From Agaribacter marinus (GTDB lineage: Bacteria > Pseudomonadota > Gammaproteobacteria > Enterobacterales > Alteromonadaceae): a DNA stretch of 64,000 nt. Shown here one piece after another: positions 1 through 8,796 of this stretch. Below the pieces are notes generated by a model. The model worked only from the letters and a program-made list of their open reading frames with translations. It made no database searches and was not told the origin of the DNA. The stretch spans positions 949,546 through 1,013,545 of the forward strand of contig NZ_BSOT01000005.1 in NCBI RefSeq assembly GCF_030160655.1, read 5' to 3'. Both the position numbers and the translations under genes were made by a program. Position 1 is the first letter of the stretch. Each line of letters starts with the position of its first letter.

Positions 1-473
1 GGTAGAACCGTCGCTAAAGTATCCATGTTTGCCCCAGTGACGGGTACTTACACTGTTGTCGTCAATGACAATTCTGCGAGTAACAATAACGATACCGGTA
101 CTGGTGACTATCAACTACATTACGTCAAAGCTCCAAGCGCCAACGAACATGGCAGCCTCATCAACGGTGATTTTGTAACAGAAACTATTACCCTTGGCGA
201 TATCGACTCTTGGACACTTGACGCTGAAGCCGGTGAGTATGTGCTGTTGACTATTGCAGACTTAACAGAGGGCTTATTGTCGCCGCAAATTGCGATTTAT
301 CGCCCTGATGGCTCACGCATCAGCATAGATGCTGGTAGAACCGTCGCTAAAGTATCCATGTTTGCCCCTGTGACGGGTACTTACACTGTTGTCGTCAATG
401 ACAATTCTGCGAGTAACAATAACGATACCGGTACTGGTGACTATCAACTACATTACGTTAAAGCTCCAAGTGC
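1..473 (+). repeat. 333-bp tandem duplication of a PPC-domain unit
   Basis: The sequence starting at base 1 recurs almost identically from base 334, a period of 333 bases or 111 codons. About 130 bases differ at only a few positions, mostly third codon positions. The phase-preserving, near-perfect copy points to recent duplication or gene conversion. More copies may lie left of the window. Confidence 0.9.
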
Positions 474-2184
474 AGATGAGCATGGCCCCCTATCTGGCTC
501 AGGCTCTCTCGACGAATCGATAACTCTAGGAGACATAGATAGCTATGCGTTCTTTGGTCAAACAGGCAACACTGTAAGTTTTGCAGCGATAGATATTGAC
601 CAAACCAGTTTATGGCTACAGCTATTGGTCATAGATCCTCTTGGTAACTTAATTGCAAGTGATAACGATGGTAATGTCGCTTCTATTAATAGTCTTTCGC
701 TACCACTCGAAGGGAATTATACTTTAATTGTAATAGACAACTCATCGTCTAACACGAACGACACTGGGATTGGCCCATATCGACTCGATTACAACGTACC
801 GCCTATTTCACCTCCTCCACAAGCGCCAATTGCTGTAATTTCGGCGCCAAGTGCGGTATTTAAAAATCAACAAATTACGCTAGATGGCGGGCAGTCATTT
901 GATCCGGATGCTGGCCCACAAGCGCTAAGTTATGAATGGACACTTGTCAGTGCGCCCAATGGTTCAGCGCTTAGTAGCAGTGATATTGACAATTCAAGTG
1001 ACGTAGTTGCCACCCTTACGCCAGACATCATAGGTGAGTACGAGTTTGCCCTTACGGTGTTTGATGGCGCTGACGCAGGTCAAGCACAAACCTCTGTAAT
1101 GGTTGAAAATCGCACCCCTGTCGCTGACGCTGGCGATAATACAGAGGCCGAAACGAACTCCCTTGTAACGCTTGACGGTAGCCAAAGTATGGATGCCGAT
1201 GGCGATATGATCACCTACCAGTGGATGGTGAGTTCACAGCCGGACGGCGCTGACCTTACACTCGACGACTCAACCACCGTTGCACCAAGCTTCACGCCAA
1301 CAATAATGGGTAGATACGAGATCTCATTAGTGGTCAATGATGGCGCTGAGGATAGTTTGCCAGACCTTGTAATTATCGACGTGACTGACGCAAATATTGC
1401 GCCAATCGCTGAGATTGAGCTTAGCGGTATTATGCAAGTGGGTGAAGTAATTACTTTAAACGCGGGGAACAGTCGTGACCCAGACAATGGGCCTATTGCA
1501 TTGAGCTATGCATGGTCAAGCATTGGTGCTATCAACGCGGTTCTTAGTTCAAACAATGAAATAATCACTACATTTACGCCGACGCAAGCAGGTACGTATC
1601 GTTTGCAATTAACGGTATTTGATGGTGAAAACTCTGACAGCGTTCAAGTAGATATTTCAATAAATGACGTCCCTGCAAATCAAGCGCCTATTGCCGCCGC
1701 AGGCGAAGACCAAACTATAGAGTTGGGCAATATAGCTAACTTGAGTGGAATAGCCAGCAATGACCCAGATGATTCGCCCACACCACTCAGTTTTGAATGG
1801 CGTTTTGTTTCTGTTCCTGCCGGCAGTAGCTTGACTACCTTAGACATTGTAATGCCTGCTAACGTCTCAACTTCGTTTATGCCTGATATAGCAGGTAGCT
1901 ATGTCATCGAGTTAGGAGTTACAGATGGTGATTTAAGTGATACAGATAGAACAACTGTCACGGTAACTGAAGTAATCCAGCCGCCACAACGGTGTGATGT
2001 AAATGCGGATGGCAGTGTTGATAGGCTGGATATTGCCGCGATATTTGGGCGTAGAAACACACCAGCCAACGGCATAGATGATCCGGCGGATTGGGATGGT
2101 GATGGCGTGATTACGATCCTAGACGGTAGAGGCTGTGTGCAAGTCTGTACCTTACCGAGATGCAATACCACAACACTAAATTAA
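1..2184 (+). CDS. Secreted multidomain protein, C-terminal part (PPC + PKD-like repeats + dockerin-like tail)
   Basis: The reading frame is open at base 1 and the first residues match an internal repeat, so the gene starts left of the window. The visible 727 residues hold PPC-type (bacterial pre-peptidase C-terminal) beta domains: a partial one, a full one at about residues 44-155 and a divergent one at 155-265. Four PKD/Ig-like domains follow (about 275-660), each with a variant of LDGGQSFDPD...YEW and ending TVFDG. The last 60 residues carry two acidic Ca-binding loops, DVNADGSVDRLD and DWDGDGVITILD, as in dockerin type I repeats, plus paired cysteines. The missing N-terminus probably holds a signal peptide and perhaps a catalytic domain. 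The dockerin-like end and the cohesin-like protein encoded 65 bases downstream suggest the two bind outside the cell (inference). Confidence 0.8.
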   Translation, partial: GRTVAKVSMFAPVTGTYTVVVNDNSASNNNDTGTGDYQLHYVKAPSANEHGSLINGDFVTETITLGDIDSWTLDAEAGEYVLLTIADLTEGLLSPQIAIYRPDGSRISIDAGRTVAKVSMFAPVTGTYTVVVNDNSASNNNDTGTGDYQLHYVKAPSADEHGPLSGSGSLDESITLGDIDSYAFFGQTGNTVSFAAIDIDQTSLWLQLLVIDPLGNLIASDNDGNVASINSLSLPLEGNYTLIVIDNSSSNTNDTGIGPYRLDYNVPPISPPPQAPIAVISAPSAVFKNQQITLDGGQSFDPDAGPQALSYEWTLVSAPNGSALSSSDIDNSSDVVATLTPDIIGEYEFALTVFDGADAGQAQTSVMVENRTPVADAGDNTEAETNSLVTLDGSQSMDADGDMITYQWMVSSQPDGADLTLDDSTTVAPSFTPTIMGRYEISLVVNDGAEDSLPDLVIIDVTDANIAPIAEIELSGIMQVGEVITLNAGNSRDPDNGPIALSYAWSSIGAINAVLSSNNEIITTFTPTQAGTYRLQLTVFDGENSDSVQVDISINDVPANQAPIAAAGEDQTIELGNIANLSGIASNDPDDSPTPLSFEWRFVSVPAGSSLTTLDIVMPANVSTSFMPDIAGSYVIELGVTDGDLSDTDRTTVTVTEVIQPPQRCDVNADGSVDRLDIAAIFGRRNTPANGIDDPADWDGDGVITILDGRGCVQVCTLPRCNTTTLN

Positions 2185-2249
2185 TAAAACTACGGCGCTC
2201 AATTATAGATATGTTGAGCGCCTCTCAAGGAAAACGAAGAGGAATCATA

Positions 2250-2837
2250 ATGAACAAATGTAAACAATTTGTGTTAGTCAGTAGCTTTCTAGTTGCTCTA
2301 TTCAGTCATGCTGCTTACGCTTTACCAATACTGTCATTTAACCAAAGCACCGATGATTTGATTGAATCGATAGACATAGGTGACAGTATCGATTTAGAGT
2401 TATGGATAAGTGGCATCGATATAGTCGATGACTTAGGCGGATTTGATATTCTGTTAAGCATCGATACCTTAGCCACCAATTTTGACGCTTTCCACTATGG
2501 CTCATTACCTGAGTTTGATATTTTGAACCCAGTGAGCATTGCCCCTACCGTGAACATAAGTGGTTTGTCGTTCAGCCCAGATTTAAGTACTCAAGCAGAT
2601 AGCTTTAGCCTTGCGACACTTTCTTTTACCGGACTACAGGCAGGCATTAGCAACATAGATATTAGTACTGCCATACTGTCGGATCCCTTTGGCTTTAGCT
2701 TAGATTTTACTAGTTTTTCCGCAATGATTGAGGTCTTAGATTCAACTCAAGTGCCGCCACAAGTAAATTCACCAACGCTATGGTCAGCTACCATATTGCT
2801 AATACTCTGTTTACTTATGGTAAGAAGAGTACAATAG
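2250..2837 (+). CDS. Exported cohesin-like protein with C-terminal membrane/sorting tail
   Basis: A 195-residue protein. I chose the ATG at 2250 because AAGAGGA lies just upstream and a clean signal peptide (MNKCKQF... ending SHAAYA) follows; an earlier in-frame start at 2160 would hide it. The mature part is all beta and acidic, with the GDSIDLELWISGID...GGFDILLSID pattern typical of cohesin domains. The C-terminus has a short Pro/Ser linker, one hydrophobic helix (about residues 173-190) and RRVQ, which resembles a PEP-CTERM-type sorting signal although the PEP triplet reads PPQ/SPT. Likely anchored at the cell surface. It follows the dockerin-tailed gene by 65 bases on the same strand, so the two are probably co-transcribed. 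The cohesin assignment rests on pattern, not on an alignment. Confidence 0.65.
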   Translation: MNKCKQFVLVSSFLVALFSHAAYALPILSFNQSTDDLIESIDIGDSIDLELWISGIDIVDDLGGFDILLSIDTLATNFDAFHYGSLPEFDILNPVSIAPTVNISGLSFSPDLSTQADSFSLATLSFTGLQAGISNIDISTAILSDPFGFSLDFTSFSAMIEVLDSTQVPPQVNSPTLWSATILLILCLLMVRRVQ

Positions 2838-2855
2838 TTTATAGCGGTAAAGCGT

Positions 2856-4952
2856 CTAGTGTAGCTCTGGTGAGTGTTCGTAGGCGGGGCATATCGATGA
2901 AATTTGGGAAACAATCGCTTGTTTTTGATTGTCCTCGCCTATCTTGCCAGCTAGCCAAGCTAAATGGCTTTTAGCCTTTAGACCTAAGCGTTGTTGGTTG
3001 TCGAGAAACGCTTTCACCCGTGTTTCTAGGTGGCTCATTTGATATTCAGAAGGTGCTAAGCTTTGTAGCTTGGCTTGATAATACAAGGCATGAAGTTTGT
3101 CATCATTATTTGCCGATTCTAGCAATAGATCTCGCTCAACATGCTGCAAGGCGCTATAAAAATAATCGTAGGCCTTTTCCTTATTGCCAAGTAAGCGATA
3201 AATTTCACCAACAGATCCCCACAGTTGATGAATCGAAATCTCAGGTTGCTCTAATATGGCCGTAAGTTTATTTGCAAGCGCTTTATTAAAATCATGCATA
3301 AACAGATAAACAGTGCCTAATTGTTCGTAAGCAAGATAAGTATGCGTGTCAATATCAAGCAAGCTTTTGTAAGTAGTTGCGGCCTGTTCAAACTCGGCAA
3401 AACACAACTGTGTCGTGCCTAAATTGCTTAACATAACTCCATGTTTAACGACTTTGCTGCCTTGTAAATAATTCGCTTTAGCCGACCCTATTTCCCCTCG
3501 CCTAAAATAATAGTTTCCCAGCTCATTGTATGCGTGCCAATGCCTACTTTCTAAGTCGATGGCTTTTTCAGCGTAATACAATAACTTCTCTTCAATAGAG
3601 TTAAGCTTTTCCTCACTGTTAGTCAACACATTATCGTCCAATGACACCGAGGCGTATAACTCGACAAGTAAGGCATAAAAATCTGCACTTTCAATAAACA
3701 TAAAGGCTTCGTCGTTAAGTATTTGCTCAGCAAGCAATATGGCATCAACTAACTGACCAGATTTTGAAAGAAATAAAATTTTCGCTGCCAGTGTGTCTTG
3801 GTGTTTGGGGGCTAACGCTTCAGCCTTATCACAATACTCCCCTGCGTCTTCCAAGGCTTCAATTGAGTCGTACAAAAAACGCATACGAACTTTCGTTACG
3901 CACATTAATGCATATGCATTTGCAAAATTCTCATTTAGCGCTATGACTTCACTTACTTGCTGTTCAACTGCTTGCAAACCCGCTTTTGATTGACTTAAAA
4001 ACAAATCATTCAGCGCCAGTAAGTGGCGAGAAAACACTTCAGGCCTACCAACTAACTGCTCACCTAATGGCTGTCCATCCACAAAACTAAGCAAGCCTTG
4101 CATAATGCGTTGGCTAATGACATCAGTAGATGCTTTGATTTCACTATGTCGAGCAAATATGTTTGATAAAACGCGCTGATGCGTGGGTGACGAAATACTT
4201 ACTTTAAGACCTGCATAAAACTCAGTATTTTCTACAGAAAGACGCATTACGGCATGTGCTTTCAATTGCGTAAATACCTCATCGTTGCTAAGAAAATAGG
4301 CACTTGGTGATTCAGGCAACATGACGTTTAACTCGCTCATTGCTTTACTCTGTTCAACCAAGGCAAGTGCCAGTTTGTTAAGCTCAGGCGGCGACTGCAA
4401 TACAATTAACACCTTGCCCAATGGTGTCTCTATCTTGGTGCTTTGTAACACTTGATCATTGGTACTATTTGCATAAAACCACAGAAAAGCCAAGCCTAAC
4501 AAAATGACTAGACCCCATAGATAGGCGTGTTTCACACCAGCTTGTTGTTTAAACAGTGGAGAACGCTGTCCATTTACCGCTGAGGTGTTCGTGCTTAATA
4601 TTTGTTTAGCGTCTAGATTCTGCTTAAGGCCATTGTCGTCACAAACCAAATTTTCCGACTGCACGACAGTGTGATGGACTAAGTCCTCAGTGTGACCTTC
4701 GCTGTCATTGCTCAAGAAAATTTCATGCGGCGCCACCTTGAGAGCCCTAGCCACACGCAAAAAGTTTTTCTCAGAAACGGCCTTTTCATTAAAGACTTTA
4801 CTCACTAAGTCTTTTGGTGGTTTTGCTAAACCTTCTTCGCTAGCAATTGCTTCGGCCAAGGCATGTTGTGTTTTAAATCCGGCGTTCTCTATAGCCAACG
4901 CCAGTTTATCTCTCGACGCTCTTAACCCACGCTTTCGCTTTCTTGATTCCAT
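2856..4952 (-). CDS. Membrane-anchored HTH regulator with periplasmic TPR domain
   Basis: A 698-residue protein of CadC-like layout. The basic N-terminus and residues 8-80 look like an XRE/Cro-type helix-turn-helix (TQHALAEAIASEEG...VSEKNFLRVARAL). A polar linker follows, then one transmembrane helix at about 143-160. The rest is helical, with several TPR-like units between about 330 and 690 (for example HWHAYNELGNYYFRRGEIGSAKANY). The N-terminus should be cytoplasmic and the TPRs periplasmic. It would be a one-component membrane transcription regulator whose target and signal cannot be told from the sequence. It is convergent with the cohesin-like gene, so a functional link is not implied. 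Confidence 0.65.
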   Translation of the reverse strand: MESRKRKRGLRASRDKLALAIENAGFKTQHALAEAIASEEGLAKPPKDLVSKVFNEKAVSEKNFLRVARALKVAPHEIFLSNDSEGHTEDLVHHTVVQSENLVCDDNGLKQNLDAKQILSTNTSAVNGQRSPLFKQQAGVKHAYLWGLVILLGLAFLWFYANSTNDQVLQSTKIETPLGKVLIVLQSPPELNKLALALVEQSKAMSELNVMLPESPSAYFLSNDEVFTQLKAHAVMRLSVENTEFYAGLKVSISSPTHQRVLSNIFARHSEIKASTDVISQRIMQGLLSFVDGQPLGEQLVGRPEVFSRHLLALNDLFLSQSKAGLQAVEQQVSEVIALNENFANAYALMCVTKVRMRFLYDSIEALEDAGEYCDKAEALAPKHQDTLAAKILFLSKSGQLVDAILLAEQILNDEAFMFIESADFYALLVELYASVSLDDNVLTNSEEKLNSIEEKLLYYAEKAIDLESRHWHAYNELGNYYFRRGEIGSAKANYLQGSKVVKHGVMLSNLGTTQLCFAEFEQAATTYKSLLDIDTHTYLAYEQLGTVYLFMHDFNKALANKLTAILEQPEISIHQLWGSVGEIYRLLGNKEKAYDYFYSALQHVERDLLLESANNDDKLHALYYQAKLQSLAPSEYQMSHLETRVKAFLDNQQRLGLKAKSHLAWLAGKIGEDNQKQAIVSQISSICPAYEHSPELH

Positions 4953-5164
4953 AACAGCCTATTCTAAACTCATGTAACATTCTTGCCTCTTAGCTATCGA
5001 AGCAAGAATAAAGTCCATATTACAATGGCGATTTGTTACGCTAAGATGGCATAGAATCAACTAAATGTTAATCAAAAATATACAATTCTCGCCGTCAAGG
5101 ATATGCGTTCCCTATAGTTTAAGGTATGGTGGTCGAAACGATATGGTTACCTAGGAGTTAAGCG

Positions 5165-5368
5165 ATGAGCGCTTTATGGCTTACCTTATTAGTTATTCTG
5201 GTGCTGGGCATTATTGTCGGCAATATACTGCTATTGCGAGACAGTAAAGATTTTAAGATACCTAAGGGCTTTAAGCCGCGACCAGACAGCGACTATGATG
5301 GCGGTGATGGTGATTATAATGACGGCCATAAAAAAATCGAGAAAAACGATAGTCAAGACGACAAATAA
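5165..5368 (+). CDS. DUF2897-like small membrane protein
   Basis: A 67-residue protein with one N-terminal transmembrane helix (residues 4-24, ending VGNILLL), then RDSKDFKIPKGFKPR and a highly acidic, Gly/Asp-rich tail. This matches the small DUF2897 family found in Alteromonadales. AGGAG stands 8 bases before the ATG. Function is unknown. It is a monocistronic gene between two oppositely directed units. Confidence 0.75.
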   Translation: MSALWLTLLVILVLGIIVGNILLLRDSKDFKIPKGFKPRPDSDYDGGDGDYNDGHKKIEKNDSQDDK

Positions 5369-5459
5369 AGCATGCCGTCTTAAAATTTTTGGTTTACAGC
5401 GCCGTACTAATTAGCGCGTCGTCATGAATAACGCCGCGGTTAAATGAAAAAGTAGATTT

Positions 5460-5786
5460 TTACGCTGGCACAGATCTAACCGCAGTACCACTGATACTAA
5501 CCATTAGCATACTTCCGTTTTGCCCAACTACTTCGTAGTCAAGATCGACACCAACAATGGCATTTGCACCCATCATTCTGGCTTCACGCTCCAATTCTTC
5601 AAACGCGACTTTTCTGGCCTTAGTCAACTCAGCTTCATAAGCACCTGATCGGCCACCGACAATATCTCGAATAGAAGCAAATAAATCTTTAAAGACATTG
5701 GCGCCCATAATCGCTTCGCCAATTACAACACCATAGTATTGCTCTATTTTTTGTCCTTCAATGCCATTTGTTGTAGTAATGATCAT
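5460..5786 (-). CDS. ybjQ: YbjQ / UPF0145 family protein
   Basis: A 108-residue cytoplasmic protein that matches the YbjQ family along its full length: an N-terminal [11 protein letters not shown], the central [29 protein letters not shown] segment (central conserved block) and [14 protein letters not shown] near the end. Family members form symmetric pentamers and have been called heavy-metal-binding, but no biochemical role is firmly established. The stop lies 10 bases before the stop-start zone of the HIT gene, and both run leftward after astE, so the three may be one transcript. Confidence 0.85.
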   Translation of the reverse strand: MIITTTNGIEGQKIEQYYGVVIGEAIMGANVFKDLFASIRDIVGGRSGAYEAELTKARKVAFEELEREARMMGANAIVGVDLDYEVVGQNGSMLMVSISGTAVRSVPA

Positions 5787-5796
5787 CCTATTTTTC

Positions 5797-6216
5797 CTAC
5801 GTTTGTATGTTAGCTAATAATTCTTTTTTTATCGTTTGAATACGCAGCACTTTACTGTTGTTATCATAAGCTTGCATTGGGTGTTTACCCCATATTGGCG
5901 CAGGCCATGCCTTATCATTCTTGTACCTCGCAACATGATGAATATGTAATTGAGGTACCATATTACCAATCGCCGCTATATTCATTTTTACCGGTTCAAA
6001 CAACCTAATCATTGCCAGTTCGATTGCCCGAGACTCAAGCATTGTCTGTGTATATTCTGTTTCACTTAAGTCGGATAGTTCTACAATGCCATTCAATCTA
6101 GGAATAAGTACAAGCCAAGGGTAATTGGCCTCATTTATTAAACGCAATTGGCATACGTCCAAATCGAGTACAAACTCGCTATCTTTTTCTAACTGCGGAT
6201 GTAACTTAAAGTGCAT
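5797..6216 (-). CDS. HIT-domain protein
   Basis: A 139-residue histidine-triad fold protein. The motif [11 protein letters not shown] followed by AWPAPIWG is the signature of a HIT subgroup in which the first His of the classic HxHxHxx is Gln (QxHxHxx). HIT proteins act on nucleotide phosphates such as ApnA, but the substrate of this subgroup is not clear. The start overlaps the end of astE by 11 bases, which indicates translational coupling. Confidence 0.8.
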   Translation of the reverse strand: MHFKLHPQLEKDSEFVLDLDVCQLRLINEANYPWLVLIPRLNGIVELSDLSETEYTQTMLESRAIELAMIRLFEPVKMNIAAIGNMVPQLHIHHVARYKNDKAWPAPIWGKHPMQAYDNNSKVLRIQTIKKELLANIQT

Positions 6217-7237
6217 ATGGCACTACCGTTAAAAGCGCTCGTTGGCCTAACGCGACATTTGCATTTGGAAAAACAATGGCTTCATCTTCATATTCCGCAC
6301 GAAATTCCTTACCCTGTTCACTCGCAAGCAATTGCCCGCGCTGAAAAGACGAAAAGTTTGCAAGGTCATCGTCAAAGTGCAGTGTAAAGTCGTCTTTCGT
6401 TTTATTTATCACTTGATTCACAGTAAAAACTTCCAAGGGGCAATCTTCAAAACAACTAGTGCTAAACTCGTACATTCCAATCAATTGCTTTAGCATCAAA
6501 TTCATATCAGTAAACTTCGACATGTCATTTTTTCCAAAAGGATATACTTTGCCTAACTCAACCGTAAACGAATGAGCGCCATACTTTCGAGACGAAAAAT
6601 AACTAAATGTCGTTGTTGGTGATTGAGATAATAATATAGTATTTACACCGCAGTCAGACATAAATTGTAACTGTTCTTTACAATATGTCTTGCCATGCAA
6701 ATAAGGATAAACCGCAAACTTTTCATTTTTAGAGGGACGAATAGCCGTATGTAAATCATAATGTATTCTATCGCCCTCTGCGTCTGTAAAAAAGCAGGCA
6801 ACTTGCTGCATGAGTTCTTCAGCTCTGACTTTTTCTATACTATATGCTTCATCAATCTGTTGATGGCTGCATGAATTTTCTGCGTTTGGATCAAACAGTC
6901 GGTTAAGGTTTTCATCAACAAAACGTTTCGCAATCTTCATTGCTGGCAAATTGCCAAAAATAAACATTACCTTGTGTTTACAATCTATTTCTTGGTTATA
7001 GATTTGTTTGATAAGCGCATTGCATATTTCAATCGGCGCAGTTTCATTGCCGTGAACTCCACAAGACAAGATTATCTGTTTGGTATGTGCACTGGGGGTG
7101 TTGTTAGGCATAAACGTCAAAACACCAGGAACGTCACTGTTATAACGTATGGATGTACCTATATTGCCGGATATTTCATGCCAATTAGTATAGTGTTCTA
7201 AAGAAAAAGAAAGAAAATCATTGAGGGGGGTGGTCAT
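6206..7237 (-). CDS. astE: Succinylglutamate desuccinylase
   Basis: A zinc carboxypeptidase-like deacylase, about 343 residues from the ATG at 7237 (a TTG five codons earlier is also possible). It hydrolyses N-succinylglutamate to glutamate and succinate, the last step of the arginine succinyltransferase route. The zinc site is visible in CGVHGNE near residue 50, with the downstream HYDLHTAIRPS block and the C-terminal ELGKVYPFG block. Length fits AstE (about 320-350). The other ast genes are not next to it; here it leads a small unit with the HIT and ybjQ genes. Confidence 0.85.
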   Translation of the reverse strand: MTTPLNDFLSFSLEHYTNWHEISGNIGTSIRYNSDVPGVLTFMPNNTPSAHTKQIILSCGVHGNETAPIEICNALIKQIYNQEIDCKHKVMFIFGNLPAMKIAKRFVDENLNRLFDPNAENSCSHQQIDEAYSIEKVRAEELMQQVACFFTDAEGDRIHYDLHTAIRPSKNEKFAVYPYLHGKTYCKEQLQFMSDCGVNTILLSQSPTTTFSYFSSRKYGAHSFTVELGKVYPFGKNDMSKFTDMNLMLKQLIGMYEFSTSCFEDCPLEVFTVNQVINKTKDDFTLHFDDDLANFSSFQRGQLLASEQGKEFRAEYEDEAIVFPNANVALGQRALLTVVPYAL

Positions 7238-7313
7238 ACTGGAATTAATCAAAATTTACTTATTTTATGTCATTATACGCCTTATTATCCTAGCATGTTC
7301 GCACTACGTTTTA

Positions 7314-8681
7314 CTAAGCAACACCAGATGATTTATTTTTATAAACTATATGAGAAAAATCTCCCACTTTTATTTGCTCTAAAAAATCATGCATTGGCAC
7401 CGCTTGAGAAAACAAGAATCCTTGCCCTTTAGTAATACCCATCGATTGTAAAATAGCGAGCTGCTGCAAGGTTTCTATACCTTCAGCAAACGTTTCACAT
7501 CCTTTCGCGTCACATATCACTTTCGTCGCTTGAATGATCGCTGAATTCACTGGCGAATCGCTCAGCTCAAAAACGAACGCTTTATCAATTTTTATTGCAT
7601 CGAGATCTAAATCCCTCACGAATGATAGATTTGAATAGCCTTTCCCAAAATCGTCCATCGACAATGAAATACCTAAGGCTTTAATTTCTGATAGCTGTCG
7701 TTTTACTAAGAGTGAATTGGTTAACATGACGTCTTCCGTCAACTCTATTTCAATATAGTTGGCTTCAATATCATAGTCTCTAATAAACTTTCTAAGAGTC
7801 GGTAACAATCGTGGATCGTATAATTGCGTTGGTGATAGATTCACTGATATCGGAATATCAAACCCTTCTTGCCTCAGCATCGCTAGACTTCTAAACGCGT
7901 TCTCTAAAGTCCAATATCCTAGCTCATTCATCATGTTATATGACTCAGCTGCTTGCAATAAAGTACCAGGAAATACAACGCCATCCAATGGATGGTTCCA
8001 GCGAAGCAAACATTCTCCACCAATTATTTGATAGGAATTCAAATCGACCTTTGGCTGAAAATACAACTCTAACTCTTCGTTATTTAGTGCCCGCGTTAAA
8101 TCTGCTTTTAAGGCTAAACCTTTTCCGTGATTCTCGTTAGTTTCGTCAGTGAGTAAGGTAAAATTAACATGTCGATTAGATTTTGACTTACGTAACGCGC
8201 TCTCCGCTAATGAAATAATCGTGTTCACATCTGAATCGTTAGACTTTCGAATGGCCGCGCCAACATTAAAGTCAGCAATAAATGCCGTGTTATTCACGTT
8301 TAAAGGCGATTTAAAATGAGAAATCAGACGCGCATGTTCGTTTCTAATATCTTTGTCAGAAACCGCATCGTCAAATACCACACCAAAAATATCACCACTT
8401 AAACGCCCTACTGCACAAGCGTTGGTGAAAATGGCGCAAATGTGATTTACGATTTGAAGTAAAACTTCATCACCAGATTTATGGTCAAAAGCAGCAGATA
8501 CATCCGAAAACCGCATCACGTCCATAAACATAACACTGAAACGGTTTTTCTTTGCAGCAGTTTTTTCTATCAACTCAATAAAGTGATATCTATTTGGAAT
8601 TTCGTTCAAATGCTGATGTATGCTTCTAATCATAAAATCCACTAAGTAATATTGGCAGGTTGCTTTCATCCAGAAAAACAA
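7314..8681 (-). CDS. GGDEF-EAL protein, probable c-di-GMP phosphodiesterase
   Basis: A 455-residue cytoplasmic protein without a sensor domain. The GGDEF domain (about 30-175) is degenerate: the signature reads SGDIF, so cyclase activity is unlikely. The EAL domain (about 195-440) keeps the expected residues: ECLLRW in place of EALLRW with the catalytic Glu intact, NLSP, ELTED, DDFGKGYSNL, IKIDK, AEGIET and GQGFLFS. It should therefore hydrolyse c-di-GMP. The start at 8681 would be a TTG preceded by GGGAG; an ATG at 8633 (MIRSIHQHL) is the main alternative and leaves both domains whole. Confidence 0.85.
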   Translation of the reverse strand: MFFWMKATCQYYLVDFMIRSIHQHLNEIPNRYHFIELIEKTAAKKNRFSVMFMDVMRFSDVSAAFDHKSGDEVLLQIVNHICAIFTNACAVGRLSGDIFGVVFDDAVSDKDIRNEHARLISHFKSPLNVNNTAFIADFNVGAAIRKSNDSDVNTIISLAESALRKSKSNRHVNFTLLTDETNENHGKGLALKADLTRALNNEELELYFQPKVDLNSYQIIGGECLLRWNHPLDGVVFPGTLLQAAESYNMMNELGYWTLENAFRSLAMLRQEGFDIPISVNLSPTQLYDPRLLPTLRKFIRDYDIEANYIEIELTEDVMLTNSLLVKRQLSEIKALGISLSMDDFGKGYSNLSFVRDLDLDAIKIDKAFVFELSDSPVNSAIIQATKVICDAKGCETFAEGIETLQQLAILQSMGITKGQGFLFSQAVPMHDFLEQIKVGDFSHIVYKNKSSGVA

Positions 8682-8735
8682 TAGGTCTCCCGCGTACTAA
8701 ATTTGTTATCGTAGATTTAGTGATTTTCTTTACAA

Positions 8736-8761
8736 AAAAAGCCAGTTAACACCGGCTTTTT
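8736..8761 (-). terminator. Intrinsic terminator after glgP
   Basis: A perfect 8-bp stem, AAAAAGCC / GGCTTTTT, with a 10-base loop lies 36 bases past the glgP stop. On the minus strand it ends in a T run. It separates glgP from the GGDEF-EAL gene. Confidence 0.85.
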
Positions 8762-8796
8762 GTTCTTTAGTCTAATATGGCCTGCAGGCCTAGTCG

